A stretch of 64,000 nucleotides of DNA. Source: Marvania coccoides. Its lineage: Eukaryota > Chlorophyta > Trebouxiophyceae > Chlorellales > Chlorellaceae. The DNA lies in assembly GCA_963854735.1 (NCBI GenBank), contig OY978099.1, positions 1,550,001 through 1,614,000 on the forward strand, in the 5' to 3' direction. The stretch's first letter is position 1. Every line of letters starts with the position of its first letter. Position numbers and translations under genes: made by a program. Below the pieces are notes generated by a model. It saw only the letters and a list, made by a program, of their open reading frames with translations, had not been told where the DNA came from and searched no databases. Below are positions 23,073-34,925 of this stretch, piece after piece.

Positions 23073-23402
23073 TATGCTTACGAGCACCTGAAAATGCTCT
23101 TACAGAAAGATTATAAATAACAAGCCTCTGCGAAGAGAGGAGAAGGAATCGGTTCAGTTTGCAACGCACAGCAAAAAAAGCTTACTCTTCCTGCAGATTC
23201 ATCAATTTTTATTTATATGTATCCAATATTTCCCCATTCTTGTATTTCGTCTGCACTATAGCCGCTTGGCGACTCTTTTAATAAAAAATTATTTTGAATG
23301 TTTTTTTGTAGTTTAAATCTGTTTTCATGTTTTTATTGACTGAAATGCAGTCAAAATCGCATCATGATGCCATAGAAATTATTATCAACTTCCCCTTTGT
23401 CA
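23073..23402. promoter_or_regulatory. Bidirectional promoter region, SEC62 / SGNH-like gene
   Basis: 330 AT-rich bases between divergent start codons. No defined motif can be defended. Confidence 0.4.
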
Positions 23403-24956
23403 ATGTTTTTTTTTCGTTTCGATGGTGACGCCTACTCTCGAAATTTGAGGCTCCTTGCAGGCTCGATCTTCGTTTTATCGTTTGTTTTGTATCGCTTGGA
23501 TCCCAGAATTTTAAACAGTTTCAGCTACCGCGATGCCGCTGCTGCCAAGCACGGCGGAGGGTCCCAACGCTTCCCGCAGTTCTTCAACATTTCGCGAGCG
23601 TTTCGGTTTGCCCGAGAAAATGAGGTCACCGAGCCATTGGATCTGGCTGTGTGGGGCCCAGGCCTGCACCAGGCCTCCGCTGGCCGGACCGCACATTTTT
23701 TTGTTGGCCTTCCATGCACTAAACAAGAGTGTAATGAGCTATACGTTTGGTTCCAAGGACCCTCGATCTTCACCGCCTCCGACATCATCCGGAATGAATC
23801 GACAGCGACTGTGGAGTACGTCAGTTTTGACAGCGGCGCCTTTGAAATTTTCATCGACGTTTTCTCTGACTTCGCGAACAAGACGGTGCGCATACAACGG
23901 GTGCAAGGCGTCCCTTTCGCCCTCGTGGTAACCACCCACGGCAAGCAGGCCATTGCCCGCCTTTCTCTGCCTCAAGTGAAATGCCGAAACACACAGTGGA
24001 GAGCTGGGCGATGGCTGCCTTGCTCGGGCCCGCAATGCCCCCGTTCTGGCTGGGCTTGGGTGCCGCACAGCTGTTACTTTCCGTTCTACCCCCCTACCCA
24101 GCTGTTTGCGGCTCCCAAGCCTATCTGGATTGTTCTGGCCGGTTCTTCAGTGCAACGAGGCACGTTTTATTCGCTTGTCGACACGATTCTAGGGCCGGAA
24201 GCCGCCGCTAATTTGACCTTCGCGTCGTTCTGGAAGTGCTGGGGGTGGATGGACTTTGTTCAGGGCAACTTCCGGGTATCGTACTTGGATTTTCGAGAAG
24301 AAAGGATGTTTCAAGGCGTGGAGAAGCCCGACGTCGAGGCGAGGTACCAAGAGCACGCCATGCTGGCGGTGCGCACGCTGATGGAGCAGAACAACGGGCG
24401 GGGGCCCGAGATTTTCTACCTAGAAATGATTTTTGGGCGGGCAGAACTGAACGACCTCTTGGTGATAAAATCTTGGTTTGGGCTGAACTGGAAAGGGCGC
24501 TTCTTGGTGCATCTTCAAAAACCGCCGTTTGGGTTTCCTTTCCAGACCAACGTGACGTTCCAAAAGCACACATTTATTACGGAAATTGAGCGCCGCCCAG
24601 AGCTGCGGGGAGTGGAGTACGTCGACGAGCAGCACATGGCCCTGCCGTTTTGGCACACCGTAGAAAACTACCCCTTTAGCAAAGAAGTCCATGGCGCCAC
24701 CATGCATTTCCATCAGGCCTGCGATGAAGGCGGCATGCACTCATGTTCGCCTGTATCAGACATGGCCGCCCAAATGCTGCTGCATGCTGCGCTGTCGTCG
24801 CTGTCAATTCGTGGCAGCCCTAAACGTTCCGACAATGCGGACGTGCCTTTTGAATTTTGCTTGAGCTGTCCTGTTGAGTTGCTGCCTTTCAGTATAAACG
24901 TGTCTAGAATTTTAAACCCTTCTTGCCACAAATTATTTCCCAGAGAGCAGTACTAG
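23403..24956 (+). CDS. Type II membrane SGNH/PC-esterase-like protein (517 aa, single exon)
   Basis: The ATG at 23403 starts MFFFRFDGDAY, with a transmembrane anchor at about residues 17-34 and a lumenal domain after it. Family-like features are a GSSVQRGTF block (about 244), where a GDS-type nucleophile Ser would lie, and a C-terminal DEQH...FWH stretch (about 420) similar to the Asp/His pair of polysaccharide O-acyltransferases and esterases (TBL/NXPE type). Many Cys and N-glycosylation sites (NES, NKT, NLT, NVT, NVS) support a secretory location. This is the only larger intronless gene here. A wall-polysaccharide acylation role is an inference from weak motif resemblance. Confidence 0.6.
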   Translation: MFFFRFDGDAYSRNLRLLAGSIFVLSFVLYRLDPRILNSFSYRDAAAAKHGGGSQRFPQFFNISRAFRFARENEVTEPLDLAVWGPGLHQASAGRTAHFFVGLPCTKQECNELYVWFQGPSIFTASDIIRNESTATVEYVSFDSGAFEIFIDVFSDFANKTVRIQRVQGVPFALVVTTHGKQAIARLSLPQVKCRNTQWRAGRWLPCSGPQCPRSGWAWVPHSCYFPFYPPTQLFAAPKPIWIVLAGSSVQRGTFYSLVDTILGPEAAANLTFASFWKCWGWMDFVQGNFRVSYLDFREERMFQGVEKPDVEARYQEHAMLAVRTLMEQNNGRGPEIFYLEMIFGRAELNDLLVIKSWFGLNWKGRFLVHLQKPPFGFPFQTNVTFQKHTFITEIERRPELRGVEYVDEQHMALPFWHTVENYPFSKEVHGATMHFHQACDEGGMHSCSPVSDMAAQMLLHAALSSLSIRGSPKRSDNADVPFEFCLSCPVELLPFSINVSRILNPSCHKLFPREQY

Positions 24957-25183
24957 TACTGACTCGGCTTTCTTCTCTCTTCCGCTGTCTATTTTCATTG
25001 CTTGCTGACTAGACAATTGTATGTCACCACGCTCCCAATTCTTCTTTACCTAACTCTTCATTCAATTCCTTTCTTTTTTTAAACTGCTGTATGAACAGAT
25101 ATCTTTGTAAAATTTAAGTATACCCCTCTTAATTTCCAGCATTCGCACTCATTAGAGTCTCTTACCATTCATTCGCTGCCTCT

Positions 25184-27210
25184 TCAGTCGCTGCCTCTGT
25201 ACCCTTTTTTCTCCAGGGTCTTCTTGATCTCGTCCATGAACGGCTGCGTCATCAGGTACGTTTCAGGCCCCGCCTTGTTGCCGTGCACGCAGATGGCCAG
25301 GTCCTTGGTCATGTGCCCCGCTCTCACCGTCTCAATCACCGCCTCCTCAAGTTCATCGCAAAACTTTGTCAGCGCGTCATTGCCGTCCAGCTTGGCACGA
25401 TGCGCCAGCCCCCGGGTCCAGGCGAAGATGGAGGCGATGGGGTTGGTTGAAGTTTCATTTCCTTTTTGGTACTCGCGCCAGTGGCGGGTCACGGTGCCGT
25501 GCGCTGCCTCGGCCTCCACGGTCTTGCCGTCGGGGGTAACCAGGACAGAAGTCATCAGCCCGAGAGAGCCGTAGCCCTGGGCTACGATGTCGGACTGCGC
25601 AGGGGAGCAAGGGGGAGGGAAAATGAAAAGAAAAAATTAGAAAATAAAATAATACCCGAGGAGGTAAAAGTAAAAGCAGTTTTCATACTGCTTTGTTTTG
25701 ATATATAGTCTACGAGCATACCTGGACGTCGCCTGCAAACATATAAGGAAAGGGGGAAAATGTCAAAAATGGTTTAGATTAGAAGATGGAAGAAAAAAAT
25801 GAGCGTACAAGAAGAATTTGAGAGTTTCGACCCCGCAAAGAGACGCAGTCTACAAAAGAAGGGTAAATAACGCAGACGCCATTTCTTTGCTGTCTTAAAA
25901 ACTCGCCGTCATAATTCTTGCACGCCCAAACAAAGCCACCGCTGCTCTTGAGCGCCTGCGCCACCATGTCGTCGATGAGACGGTGCTCGTACCAAATGCC
26001 CGCGTCCTCAAACGCCTTCTTGTACTTGGCCTCGTACGTCTCCGCGAAGACTTGCATAAACTTCCCATCGTACTGCTTCAGGATGGTGTTCTTAGTGGAA
26101 AGGTACAGGGGCCACTTGCGGGACAGCGCGTACTGGAAGCATGAGTCAGCAAACCCGCGAATGGACTCCTCGGTGTTGTACATGCCCAGCGCAACGCCGG
26201 GTCCCTTAAAGTCAAACACCTTGTAGGTCTGCACCTCGCCGCCGTCTTTGGGCGTGAACCGCATCTCCAGCTCGCCGGGCCCATCGACCACAAAATCGGT
26301 GGCCCGGTACTGGTCGCCGAACGCGTGGCGACCCACCACGATGGGTCGGCGCCACCCCGGCACCAGGCGCGGGATGTTTTCGATGACGATGGGCTCGCGG
26401 AAGACGGTGCCTGGAGGTGGACACGACGGTGAACAAAATTATTATTAAAACGTACGAAATGATGTGTAAACCTAAGAATACATGCTCCCTACCTCCGATG
26501 ATGTTCCTGATGGTTCCGTTGGGGCTCCTCCACATCTTTTTGAGGCTGAACTCCTTCACTCGGCCCTCGTCAGGCGTGATGGTGGCGCACTTGATGCCCA
26601 CATTGTACTTTTTGATGGCCTCGGCTGCGTCCACGGTGATCTGGTCGTTGGTGGCGTCGCGGCTGGTCACCGACAGGTCGTAGTACTTGATGTCCAGGTC
26701 AACGTAAGGGAAAATAAGCTTCTGCTTGATGGAGTCCCAAATGACCCTGAGGATGGTTGGGAAAAGGTTGGGAACAGAACGCAACGCATCAGAAACGCTG
26801 ATGAACAGCACCAATTAATCGAATCTCAAGAAAACAACAACTGTTGGTTCCACGCCGGCGGTGGCAGGCCGTGAAAATTTGCAAATTCATGTCTCTAGCT
26901 CGCACCTGGTCATCTCATCGCCATCAAGGTCGACCACGGGGTTTTGCACCTTGATTTTGGAGCTCATCTCGCGTACACCACCTGCTGACCAATCGGAGAG
27001 AAAGGAAGGAAGATGAGTTGAGAAAAAAAGTGATAAACCCGTTTGGCTTGGGCTAGACATCAGCCATCGGAACATTCTTTGGCCTGATTAATGGGTTCAA
27101 GAAGCCAAAAGCTGCGAAATAAGCTCACCCAAAGCCGCAACACAATGAGATGCTCTGTTCGCTGCAAAGGGCAAGAGGTTGAGGCTCCGAGCTGCAGATG
27201 CCAAGAACAT
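25184..27210 (-). CDS. IDH: NADP-dependent isocitrate dehydrogenase (445 aa)
   Basis: Exons are 27210-27129, 26981-26906, 26746-26493, 26410-25907, 25732-25722 and 25594-25184, summing to 1338 bases in frame. It converts isocitrate and NADP+ to 2-oxoglutarate, CO2 and NADPH. Hallmarks are [57 protein letters not shown] and [14 protein letters not shown], with [18 protein letters not shown] after it. The last two blocks are typical of the eukaryotic NADP enzyme. The 27-residue N-terminal extension ([15 protein letters not shown], then Asn-Arg-Ala) is basic and amphipathic, fitting a mitochondrial or plastid transit peptide. Exon 5 is an 11-base microexon and intron 4 has a GC donor (GACG/GCGAGT). 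Both are required to make KNYDGDVQSD. Confidence 0.95.
25722..25732 (-). other. 11-base microexon of isocitrate dehydrogenase
   Basis: gcgacgtccag is bounded by tttgcag and gtatgc. With one base from exon 4 it supplies Gly-Asp-Val-Gln of the invariant DGDVQSD motif. Without it the frame shifts. Confidence 0.85.
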
Positions 27211-27433
27211 GTTGACGGGGATGATGTAAACCCGCTTTTACGCTATTAAATCGAGCGACGGGACGTTTGTCGCGACTTCGATCGAAGACAATAATTCCGA
27301 GGCGCTACAAAAAAAAATCGGAAGCCAGCTCGCAGAAACGCTCGACAATTTTTTTATCTAAATATTAAAAAAATACACCGCTACCAAAAACTCTCCAGAT
27401 CACGCGCTTTTCGCCCCTCAGCTTGAGTTTTCA
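27211..27433. promoter_or_regulatory. Bidirectional promoter region, IDH / 27.4 kb gene
   Basis: 223 bases between divergent start codons, AT-rich with a T/A-run core. It must carry both promoters unless the 5' UTRs overlap. Confidence 0.4.
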
Positions 27434-28103
27434 ATGATTTCCTCTAGGATCCCTGCGACCGCGGGCGTTTCGCGTGTTTCTAAGACGCCCTCGAGGAACG
27501 CGTTTTCTACGAAGAACTCTCCCAAGTCCGGAAGGTCTTTTTTTAAAACGACAAACCAGTTCAGCTTCAATTTCGGTGAATGGGGAGAGAACAACGACGC
27601 ACCCAAGAGTCTGCACGGCGTACTGCACAGCACTAAGCTCCCTGCTGCCCTGACAGGTGAGAACGCGGTGCCGGAGCTGAAAATTCGCCTGACAATATCT
27701 TTGTCTAGGTGGCATTTTTCGCAAGTTGAACCCGCTCGCTCCTCAATTGCGCAGAGACTGTTGGCGTTTTTGACGCTCGTGATGCCATAGAAGCGTGCGG
27801 TGGGCTCTGGGGCGAGGAGAAGGCCGCCTGCTTTGCCGTCTTTGGCGTGGCACCGCAGGCCGACGAGTGGTTTGATGTGGTGTACAAGTTTGAGATGGCG
27901 CTCGAGCTGGAGACAAGTGAGTGATGCGACAGCTTGGAATTGATTATTTTATCTCAGTGCATGCTCTCCACTGATGTGCCAGAAATCATCCAACGATGAT
28001 GAAATCAACGGTTGCTGAGTTATTTCTCATCCTTTGCTTTCGCTATTATTCATTTACAGCCCCCGAGGAAGACGGCCTGCACCATGGCCAGGAGCGGTGC
28101 TGA
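27434..28103 (+). CDS. Small unknown protein, probably organelle-targeted (142 aa)
   Basis: Exons are 27434-27656, 27755-27916 and 28060-28103, all GT-AG, 429 bases in frame. The first about 45 residues are Ser/Thr/Arg/Lys-rich with few acids (MISSRIPATAGVSRVSKTPS), which fits a plastid or mitochondrial transit peptide. The mature part has FNFGEWGENND, then VGVFDARDAIEACGG and an acidic, aromatic stretch (ADEWFDVVYKFEMALELE), ending in a short His/Gln/Arg/Cys tail. I do not recognise the family. It is divergent from IDH, so the two may be co-regulated (inference). Confidence 0.65.
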
Positions 28104-28767
28104 GGAGGAAGCTTTGTTAACGTATGCTGCCTAAGATAATTATGGTTGATAGATGATGGAGTGCTCCATTATTGCTGTATCCTTAGTCGTTTGTTGTTGA
28201 TAGGGCCAAGTTTTCCGACATGCCCACTTTTTTCAATTAATATTCATCCTTTTTATGTGTCCCTCTATCCATTTTGCCCGGTGTTTGTCCGGCGGTCGAT
28301 TTTGCGCTTTGCTATGAATAACTATGCATACCATGAATGTACTCCTCCCCCTTTTTTCCAGTGATGATTGAACTGCCTTTTTAGCATGTTGAGCATGCTC
28401 CTTTACTTTTAGTTGATCTTTGGCCGGAAAGAGGTTGGCTCGAGGGGATGAACACCTCTCAAGAAATTCTCCCCGCTTTACTCTCTCCATGCCTTTGGTT
28501 TTGATGGTAACCCCTAAAAAATGAACCTTTTATGCATCTCATGTATATTTGACCTCTGATACATAGCCTTCTGGTTTTCCAAGTCGTGTTTTTCTTCGAT
28601 TTATATTTAATAAAAAGCCTCACAGCGCTCGTATATGTGTGTACAAGAAGGGGCTGTTGCACGAACCCAAAAATGATATGCTAGCTAGCTCTACCTAAAA
28701 GTGGCGCAATGCACGCCCCAAACAACCAAACTCTCTATGAATAATATTGTACAATTCAAATTTCTTT
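28104..28767. other. Convergent intergenic region before AMP deaminase 3' end
   Basis: AT-rich with no exon-like stretch. It presumably contains the 3' UTRs of both neighbours. Confidence 0.55.
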
Positions 28768-31700
28768 TCACGCGTCCTGCGCCGCTCTCGCCAGTTCCTT
28801 GGCCCTCGTCCTAGCCGCATGCGACACCGACCCTGCCGCCAGCAGCCCCACCTCCTCCCCGTGGCAGTCCTTTCTGAAAATCATCCTCAGCGCCGGCACG
28901 TTGGTCTTCTGAATGCTGTTGCCTTCAGGGCCGCCCCGCCAGAACTCTGTGTGCACCCAGTGCTGCTTCAGGCGGTCTGGGAACCCAGAGTGCAGCACGC
29001 TGTTGCGGGCCACCTCGCACAGGTCGGTTCCGCTGAGTTTCCACACCTGGGCGGCCACCGAATACTCTTCAACCAGTGGCTCTCGGGTGAGGTGGATCTG
29101 CAGGGGGTCGTCAGTGGAGAGGGACACTGCGGCGAGCAAGAAGACATGCCTTATATGAGGGGGGGTGCTTGCAACCATAGTAGAGAAGGGAGGGAGGGGA
29201 ACAGGGTCACTCGAACCCGTTAAAGATATGAATTTTCCATTGAAATATCTATTAGGACGCAGATTTTCAGATATTTTTCACTTTAGCTCTCTCTCTTTAA
29301 CTCTCTCACCAGACAGCCCGCGGGCGAAGAACTGCGGGAACGGGTTCTTGTGGTAGTCCAGGAACAGCGAGTTGTTGGACAGTGGGCTCATGCACAGCCC
29401 CACCTGCGCAGCGTAGTACAGATACTGCAGGCACGGCGACTTGCGCAGGTTGATGCCGTGCGCGATGTTCTGCGCCAGCAGGAACGTCGACACCAGGTGG
29501 TCCAGGTCGCCTGCCTCGCCGGCGTGAGGGCGCAGCGAAAAAGTGTTGAGCCCGCGCGCCTCCCGCAGCCGGTTCAGCACATACAGGTTGGCGTACACGT
29601 AGTAGGTGTAGTACGCGTAGGCCGGGTTGTGCTTGGACGTCCACTCTGCGGGGGGCGGCATGTGCTTGTTGGGCCGCCGCTCCGGCTTGGACTCGTCGTC
29701 CACCAGGTCGAAGCCACTGACGTGGCGGAGGAACACGTGCAGCATGGGGTGGGTCCCCGGGTCAATGGTGGCCTCAAACAGAGGGTCAAACAGGTTGTCC
29801 AGCAGCTGCTGGAAGTTCTCGATGATGCCCTGCTCCTTGTACACATTGTACAGTCGCGGCACCTGGATCATCCACATGTTGTTGTCCGAGTACAGCCTGT
29901 TCTGCACCACCCACGCCGCCAGGGTGTCCCACTCCACCGGCTTCCGGCCATACACTGATATCCTGTACTCCGTGTGCTGATACTTGGACATCTCCAGGTC
30001 ATTGAACACCTCCCGGGTGAGCTCCGCGAGGTACCGCCCGTGGATGAGGTTGTCCTGCTTGATGAACACCTCCCGGAGACGCGACTGCCCAAAGGGGTTA
30101 TACTTTAGGTTGAACTTGTCAAAGCGATGGAAAATGTTCTTGTCGGCGTGCACGTCCAGGGTGTCCACTGACAGGTCGTACGGGGTGAGGTTCAGGCTCT
30201 CAAACACCTCCTTCAGCGTGAGGTACTTGCCGTCGCGGAAGATGACCACCTCGTCGCCCTCCTTCTTCAGCTTGGACTTGATGAAACGCAGCAGGTGCTT
30301 CTGGTGCATGCACGCGGAGTGGTGCACGTGGGTGTCCACCTTGCGCACGTTGTAAAAGTCGCGGTGGGGCGCGGACTTTTGCGCCAGAAACTCTTTGTCG
30401 GCGTTGAGCATGACGTGGAGGTTGAACTTCTGCTCCAGCAGCTGCAGGCGGGAGTGGGTGAAGGACCGCACGTGCCCCAGCGCGGAGATCTTCAGCAGCC
30501 AGTGCATGTCGGAGAAGTACTCGTGCGCGGTGCCGGGGGGCACCAGCGGCAGCGTGGCCCCGTCTGGGCCGAAGATCTGCATCACGCCACTCTCCATCGC
30601 GCAGGTGAAGGGCAGCGCTTCCTGGGAAGAGATGGATACGTAAAGGAGTGATCGAATTGAAATTTCTAAAATATTATACAGTTCTTTGTCTACAGAAAGT
30701 AAAAAATCGTGTATTGCGTACCTCTGCCTTCCACGCAAACGGATCCCCCGACAGGCACTCGTTCATTCTGGTGACCTCCGGCAGGTGAGCCGTGGCCTCC
30801 GGCCCCGTTTCCGGCCTGAACAGCCACCGCTGCCGCGAGTCCAACGCGCGCTGCAGCAGCCAACACACCTCGTCGGTCTCCTCATTGGGGGTGGGCTCAG
30901 GCAGAATCACGCGGCTGTACTGCTCATGCAGCGCGGCGTCCTCAATGATGCGCCCCTCGGTCGCCAGCACGTCGGACACGGTGTTGTTGCTTTGTGCCGC
31001 TGCCGCCATCAGCTGCTGCGCTGCGCCTGCTGCGCTCCCTGCTGGGGGCGGTGCCATCCCTGCTGCGTGCCCGTGGTTGCTGTGCGCCCGGCTGCCTGGG
31101 CCTGCCCCAGGCGTTGCCCCTGCGGGCGATTCGCCGTACTTTGCGGTGGAGCTCGGAGAAGGAGAGGGGGCGGCATGGTAAAGGGGGTGGCCGTTGCCAC
31201 TGGGAGGAGTGGCTCCCACGGAGTGGGGGCCTGTGCCAGGGACAAATGCGGTGTGGCGCAGCGCTTCCAGCACCGAGGGATTCGCTCGATCTGCCGGCCC
31301 GGCGTAGATCACCGACAGGCCGCCCCGGGAGGCAACCACCGCCGCGTCAGACTCGCTGAAGGTCTCCTGGCGGACCAAGCGCTGCTGCAAGGGCTCCAGC
31401 GTGAGCGCGGGGTCGCCGCTGCCGTTGCCGTGTGCCATCGTCAGCTGATTGAGTGCCGAGGACGAGGCCGCTCGGTTGGTGGCCAGCCGCCGCAGCAGGT
31501 TGACCTGGGGCGGGCTGGGGATGGGGAGCGTCGGGGGCCTGCCGCTGCGCTCTTGGGGCGCGGCACCATTGGCTTGCTGCTCCTTTGGTGGCGTTTCGTA
31601 GTACACTTCGGTGTCAGTTCTCGCGGCAGTGCCGAACTCGTCCAGAGAGCTGCTGGGCAGGGCGCGGCGATTTCCGGAGAGGAGATGCCGCGCAATGGGG

Positions 31701-31958
31701 CTGGGAGGCCTGTGATTTGGTGCAAGATGATGAAGAGAAGAGTTGGAATGCAGCAAACTCGAGTGAACAACAAAGATTTCAAATTGTGGAATCTCACTTG
31801 CTCGTCCGCTTCCTGGCGGAAACTTTGATTTCATCCCGGGAATCCCTCTCTAATAAGGCGTATCTGACAGCCAAGTAAGCCCCTCCAGCAGCGAGCGCGC
31901 TGCCAATAAGCAAACCACCAGCGAAAGTTGCCCACCTGCCGTCCTGGGACGACGCCAT
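28768..31958 (-). CDS. AMPD: AMP deaminase, membrane-anchored plant type (939 aa)
   Basis: Exons are 31958-31798, 31709-30722, 30621-29310 and 29126-28768, all GT-AG, 2820 bases in frame. It hydrolyses AMP to IMP and ammonia. An N-terminal hydrophobic segment (about residues 10-36) matches the membrane anchor of plant FAC1-type enzymes. The next about 300 residues are Ser/Pro/Ala/Gly-rich and divergent. The catalytic domain shows the zinc-binding VDTHVHHSACM, FDKFNLKYNPFG, RPHAGEAGD and SLSTDDP motifs. Length exceeds Arabidopsis FAC1 (839), mainly through the low-complexity N-terminal region. The gene is divergent from the TPR/CS gene. Confidence 0.95.
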
Positions 31959-32335
31959 GCTTTATGCACGTGGAATTCTAGTGTATTAATGTGCGATAAA
32001 TAATTAAAAGACGAGGATGGGAAGGCTTATTAGGAAGGGAAGGCTTATTTTTTAAATCAACATATATCAATGTTCTGGTTTCCATGCACTCCAGCGGCGC
32101 TTTGATGCGTATATAGACTTTTTAATATGCAAATCAATGTCATTTCTGCCTAGGAGCGTTTTTTTTTAATGGTTTTTTTTGCTGCTTTCTTGTCACCCAA
32201 TTCCGCTTTTGACCTCGATCTCCGACCCAATCCTGCTCGTATTTCTCTGTTTGCAATATCTATTAAGCACGCCGAAATCCTCTACCACCCATATGGCTTG
32301 CGGCATTCGCTGAAATTCAATTTGAATTTGCATTG
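31959..32335. promoter_or_regulatory. Bidirectional promoter region, AMP deaminase / TPR-CS gene
   Basis: 377 AT-rich bases between divergent starts, with T runs. A short direct repeat (gggaaggcttatt) occurs at about 32019-32051. Confidence 0.4.
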
Positions 32336-34715
32336 ATGTCTGGAGACTCCAGCTTGAGGTAAGCCCAAAACCCCTATTTTTTTCCTTTTTAAATTCAATT
32401 TAAAAACATTAAATTGATTGCAGGCGGATGAAGGGGGACCACCTCAAAAAGCGGGCGGATCAAGCTATGCAGGAAGGCAATTATCGTGCGGCCTGGGAAA
32501 CGTGAGGGAGCATGGAATGGTATTGAAATAAAGTTTAGAATAAATAAATACAATTTTCGAAACGGCGTGCAGGTACGCTGAGGCTATCCAGATCCACCCT
32601 GACAAAGCTGTCTTGAAGGTGCTGCACAGCAACCGATCGCTGGCCTACGCCAAGGCCCAGCGCTTCCAAGAGGCCCTGCAGGACGCGGATGAAGCTGCAC
32701 GCCTGGCCCCTGGGTGGGGGAAGGCCCAGTGGCGGCGCGGCGCCGCTCTGCTAGGCCTGCGCAATGTTCCAGCGGCGGTGGACGCATTCCACAAAGCCTG
32801 GGAGCTGCAGGCGGGGGACAAGGAGTGCGAGAAGAAGCTGTGGCAAGTCGTACAGCGCCTCACGCGGGAGCAGCTGGGGCGCTGCATCCTGGAGATCATC
32901 GCTGGCAGGGAGGCAGCCGGCGAGCTGCACAGGGCAGAGGTGGAGGCCACAGACGCCGTAGCCATGCAAGAAGCCGCATTTCGGGTGATAAGCAACGCCC
33001 ACAAAGGACAGTCCCCGCCTGGGCCCTACTACGCTTCTTACTTGCGGTGGCTGACGCTCGGCCTTCCCCCCGGGGAGGCTTACTATGTGCGTTCGGCAGT
33101 GCACCGCAGCGCCAAGTGCTACCTCCAGGCTGCATCTGACGCCCAAGCCGCGGTGGAGGCGCTGGCAGAGAAGCTCCGCAGGTTTGACGGAGCGCTGCCT
33201 GCCGAAGAGAATGGCAGCGTGGCCGCCGGCATGTTTGGGCGCAGAGAAGAGGTAGCGGCGGGCCTGGCGGCAGCTTACCTGCGGCTGGGGGAGGCCCATC
33301 TGGCGGAGCCGAAGCACGCTGACCGAGATCCCTTCGCCGCCTTTAAAGCCCTCACAAAGGCAACAGGTAAGGCGTGATGGATTTTATCTAGTTTTTTGTG
33401 TGTGTGGAACTAGTACCTACCAAATTCACTCGTTCATGGACTCTATGTCGATTCAGAGCTGGAATCCTCAAGCCAAGAACTGCACGACCGGCTGCAGGAG
33501 GCCACCGAGGAGCTCACCAAGGAGCAAGTTGAGCAGGCAGCGGCGGAGGCTGCCAGCGAAGGCGCAGTACCAGCAGCAGCATCTGCTACTAGTGAACGGA
33601 CGTTCATGGTGCGTGTGGTACTGGAGTTTCAGAATATCTCGCCCTCCAGGCTGCACTCGGAGCTGCGGGAGAGCCTGCGCCAGGCCCTGGCCGCTGCCGC
33701 TCAAGTATCAGCCGGAGCATCCACTCTGGAGGCTGTGCGCCCAGCGCGGCCTCCAGAGCGCCCCAACCTGGAGTTTCACTTCCACGTGTCTGTGGGGCCA
33801 CACTTTCTGCAAGGCAATGCGCTGGCCAAGGCCGTTTCTGACCCCCAGCAGCTTGCGAAAATGTTGCAGGGCTGCGACTTTTCAGCAGCTGTCATTGGCC
33901 ACGCAGAGCTCACTGACGTCACCCCAAAGCACGCCTCAGCTGCTGATACTATCGTAGACGCAGTTTGCAGCAACGACAAGCAGCTGGCGGTGCCCCCCCG
34001 CCCCAAGCTCGAGCTTGAGCTGCCGTTCAAAATGTACCGCCTGGTGAACGCTCATGGCGCGGTGGAGCGCGCCGACAAGCACCCTTTCGCCATGAGCCGC
34101 GTCTACTACGACGCTGCCGAGAAGCCGGAGGAGGTGTGGGTGGAGTTGGCAGATGCCAGCTGCAGGTGGCGGCAAACAGGCGGGGAAGTGCGAATTTTGG
34201 CGCTCAAAGTGCCGGCGGATCTGCCGCCGCGGCGCCTGGGGGTGGATATTGCGCCCTATAGCCTGAAAGTGTACCATCGGCAGAGCGGAGAGGTTTTCCT
34301 GGAGGGACAGCTGCACCACGGCGTTGTGCCCGAAGACTGCTTTTGGACGCACTGCGGGGGGAAGGGGGAGGACGGGTGCTGCATCACGCTGCGCAAGATG
34401 AACTTGGAGGTGCTGCAGCGGCACTGGGCGCACGCAGAGAGCTGGTGGCCGCGGCTGTTTCAGCAGCACGCTGAGATTGCATGGGATGACTACGAAAAAG
34501 ACTATAGCGACCTCCCACAGGAGGTGCTGCAGAGGCACCGCATTGCTGAGGGGGTGAGAGACGAGGAAAGGCGAATGGAGAGCGGGGAGCGGCGGCGGCG
34601 GGAGGCGCTGCAGGAGGCGGACGATCTGCGCAAGCGGCGGCGCCAGGAGCGGCTGCACCAGCTGCGGGCCGGTGGGGGCGCCAAGGACTGGGTGCAGCTG
34701 CACAGGGAGCTGTGA
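32336..34715 (+). CDS. TPR and CS (p23/NudC-like) domain protein (717 aa)
   Basis: Exons are 32336-32358, 32424-32501, 32573-33366 and 33457-34715, all GT-AG, 2154 bases in frame. The N-terminus carries TPR repeats (about 10-110: AMQEGNYRAAWETYAEAI, NRSLAYAKAQRFQEAL, WRRGAALLGL), as in Hsp70/Hsp90 co-chaperones. A Glu/Ala-rich linker and an unrecognised middle domain (about 325-520) follow. At about 543-625 there is a CS-type fold, including LGVDIAPYSLKVY and the turn PEDCFWTHCG, ending in WW...DYEKDYSDLP. The last about 70 residues are a charged coiled coil (Glu/Arg-rich). An Hsp90 co-chaperone or assembly role is inferred from TPR plus CS, as in SGT1, but the SGS domain of SGT1 is not seen. 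Confidence 0.7.
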
Positions 34716-34925
34716 ATGGCACGAGAAATGAGCGTTGGGTGTTTCTGAGGAGCTGTAAACGAACAATGGCAACTTTCTATTTGCTGTTGACTGCTTTCGC
34801 AGGAACTCAGAAGCTGCGCGTTGGCAACCGTGTTTGCGCATTTTCTCGGTCAACCGCCCTTGTCACACAATATATTTATTTATAGTACATTCTGTGGCCG
34901 CTGCGGCGTCTGAATGTGGCCCCAG

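Noticed and set aside
29195..29235. tRNA-like GGTTCGAGT on the minus strand
   Set aside because: No cloverleaf can be built around it, and it lies in an AMP deaminase intron.
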